Positions 6,088 through 7,262 of a DNA stretch of 7,262 bases are shown here, piece by piece. The notes under the pieces were generated by a model, which made no database searches, had not been told where the DNA came from, and saw only the letters and a list, made by a program, of their open reading frames with translations. Both the position numbers and the translations under genes were made by a program. The DNA is from Pseudomonadota bacterium (lineage in GTDB: Bacteria; Pseudomonadota; Alphaproteobacteria; Rickettsiales; UBA1997): the NCBI GenBank assembly GCA_009921385.1, contig RFXY01000048.1, forward strand, positions 1-7,262, written 5' to 3'. Position 1 is the first letter of the stretch. The number at the start of each line of letters is the position of its first letter.

Positions 6088-7262
6088 ATGGCAATTAAAG
6101 CATTTAACTCAATTGGTGGTTTCTCAGTAGGAGAAAATGCCTCTAATATAATCTTAGCAAACGGTGACATTACCACAAGTAATGCCAACTTATCAGCTAA
6201 TTTATTTGTTGCAGACACCGCAAATGTAGGCAATTTACGTACAAATAATTTATTATACGCAAATGGTCAACCGTGGGATTTACAAGAAGCAGCCGGGGCC
6301 AATACACAGATTCAATATAATGATGGCAATAATAACTTTGGTGCTAGTGCTAACTTTACATTTGATCAAACAACAAATTTATTAACTGTAACCGGTAATA
6401 TTAGTGCTTCTAATGCTAATTTAGGTAATTTAGTAGTTGCTAATTTCTTTAAAGGTGTATTTGATTCTACAAGTGGTACTCAATCAAACATCACAACTGT
6501 TGGTAATTTAACTTTCTTAAATGTTAATGGTATTTCTAACATAGCCAATGTCTTAAACGTCTCAGGTAACATTGAAGCCAATGCTAACATAAATTCAAAT
6601 GCCAATATTAAAGGTGCTAACTTAAACACTACTGGTTTAGCTAATATCGGCAACTTACAAATTTCAGGAAATGTTACAGGTAACTTGATACCCTCAGCAA
6701 ATGCAGATGGTTCAGGTGCAGGTTATGATTTAGGTTCAGCAACATATCGTTGGAAAGATTTATACTTAAGTGGTAATAGTATTAAAATTGGTAGTCAGAC
6801 CATATCATCAAATGGTGGTGGTATAGCATTATCTAATGCCTCATATCTAACTGACCTTTATGTAAGTGGCAATGCAAACATTAGTCTTAATTTACTTGCT
6901 AATACAGCCAATTTTATTGGTAATGTAATAGCACCAAATGTTACGGTTAATTTAGAATTAGCTGGAAATACAGCCAACTTTACTGGTAATCTTATTGCCG
7001 CAAACTTACGTTCTAATGCATTAACAAATACATACGTTACGTTTGCTGGAACAAATGGTGTATTAACTAATAGTTCTAATATAACATATAATGATACTAC
7101 TCAATTATTAACAGTTATTGGTAACAGCCAGTTTAATAATGCTAATTTAGGTAATCTTGCTATAGCAAACTTTGTAAATGTATCAAGCAATTTATCTGTA
7201 ACTGATACTGCAAATGTAGGTAACTTACGTACTAACAATTTATTATACGCAAATGGTCAACC
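6088..7262 (+). CDS. Repeat-rich phage tail-fibre-like structural protein, 3'-truncated
   Basis: 391 codons are open from ATG to the window edge with no stop. The N-terminus (MAIKAFNSIGGFSVGE, then ANGDITT) is of a type seen in marine T4-like myovirus structural proteins. Most of the rest is a degenerate Asn/Gly/Ala/Leu-rich repeat around GN(L/I)xxAN, suggesting an elongated beta-helical or fibre shaft. Recognisable modules are IQYNDGNNNFGASANFTFDQ (about 76-95), SNITTVGNLTFLNVNG (about 133-148) and YDLGSATYRWKDLYLSGNSI (213-232). The last is common in phage tail fibres. TANF segments recur 21 codons apart near residues 272 and 293. A 20-residue block at 43-62 recurs identically 330 codons later at the window end. 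No enzyme domain is seen. It probably helps form a receptor-binding or decorative fibre; host and exact virion position are unknown. The start is supported by AAGGA and a late promoter motif. Confidence 0.85.
   Translation, partial: MAIKAFNSIGGFSVGENASNIILANGDITTSNANLSANLFVADTANVGNLRTNNLLYANGQPWDLQEAAGANTQIQYNDGNNNFGASANFTFDQTTNLLTVTGNISASNANLGNLVVANFFKGVFDSTSGTQSNITTVGNLTFLNVNGISNIANVLNVSGNIEANANINSNANIKGANLNTTGLANIGNLQISGNVTGNLIPSANADGSGAGYDLGSATYRWKDLYLSGNSIKIGSQTISSNGGGIALSNASYLTDLYVSGNANISLNLLANTANFIGNVIAPNVTVNLELAGNTANFTGNLIAANLRSNALTNTYVTFAGTNGVLTNSSNITYNDTTQLLTVIGNSQFNNANLGNLAIANFVNVSSNLSVTDTANVGNLRTNNLLYANGQ
6214..6272 (+). repeat. Intragenic repeat, copy 1
   Basis: This copy encodes DTANVGNLRTNNLLYANGQP (59 of the 60 nt of 20 codons). 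It is 53/59 identical to the copy starting exactly 990 bp later, and all six differences are silent third-position changes. The last 26 nt (6247-6272) are identical between copies. Confidence 0.9.
7204..7262 (+). repeat. Intragenic repeat, copy 2, at the window edge
   Basis: This is the second copy of the 20-residue block, in the same frame, preceded by a similar SNLSV context. The sequence ends inside the repeat's identical 26-nt part (7237-7262), so an assembler could have stopped here because it could not resolve the repeat. Confidence 0.9.

Noticed and set aside
6006..6233. 75-codon minus-strand ORF over the phage intergenic region
   Set aside because: It overlaps the ends of two clear phage genes and the promoter gap, with no ribosome site or family resemblance.
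5572..7262. Prophage or phage-carried znuC auxiliary gene
   Set aside because: There is no integration machinery, both genes are truncated at the join, and the phage genes are of T4-like virion type. A chimera explains this more simply.
6088..7262. CRISPR array or non-coding tandem repeats
   Set aside because: The repeats are codon-phased, diverge at silent positions and vary in spacing inside one long open frame, so they are protein repeats.

Overview
The window looks like two unrelated genomes joined near position 5580. Positions 1 to about 5590 are an AT-rich Gram-negative bacterial chromosome, probably proteobacterial. The evidence is an inner-membrane ABC protein followed by an HlyD adaptor and a TolC-type outer-membrane factor, a ZnuC-like zinc importer ATPase and a stand-alone HisI. 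Positions about 5572 to 7262 look like a T4-like marine myovirus. They carry the C-terminal part of one repeat-rich virion protein and the first 391 codons of a second, with a T4-type late promoter motif (CATAAATA) and a good Shine-Dalgarno site between them. Genus-level placement is not possible from the sequence alone.

Layout: 1-311 is the 3' part of hisI. 365-4512 is a tight three-gene operon for a tripartite export system: ABC exporter-like protein, HlyD-like periplasmic adaptor (8-bp overlap) and TolC-like channel (19-bp gap). 4513-4935 has no confident gene. It holds a roughly 175-bp palindromic, MITE-like element (4555-4729), a doubtful 45-codon ORF and a small dyad. znuC runs leftwards from about 5589 to 4936, convergent with the export operon, and its N-terminus is cut off just before the Walker A loop. 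From 5572 rightwards the reading frame is phage.

How the genes work together: the export operon should form a type I secretion-like or efflux conduit from inner membrane to exterior. However, the nucleotide-binding domain of its ABC protein has lost the Walker A lysine, the Walker B aspartate, the LSGGQ signature and the switch histidine. It is therefore unlikely to be a normal ATPase, and how the system is powered, or whether it needs a partner ABC subunit, is the main biological question here. ZnuC would energise zinc import through ZnuB and ZnuA, which are not in the window. The two phage genes share a repeat module and are probably neighbouring tail-fibre or other virion structural proteins.

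The most important caution concerns the bacterium-phage junction. An 18-20 nt stretch at 5571-5590 makes sense as ZnuC codons on the minus strand and as phage fibre codons on the plus strand. This is what an assembly chimera through a short shared k-mer would look like, so nothing right of about 5590 should be attributed to the bacterium without read-level support.
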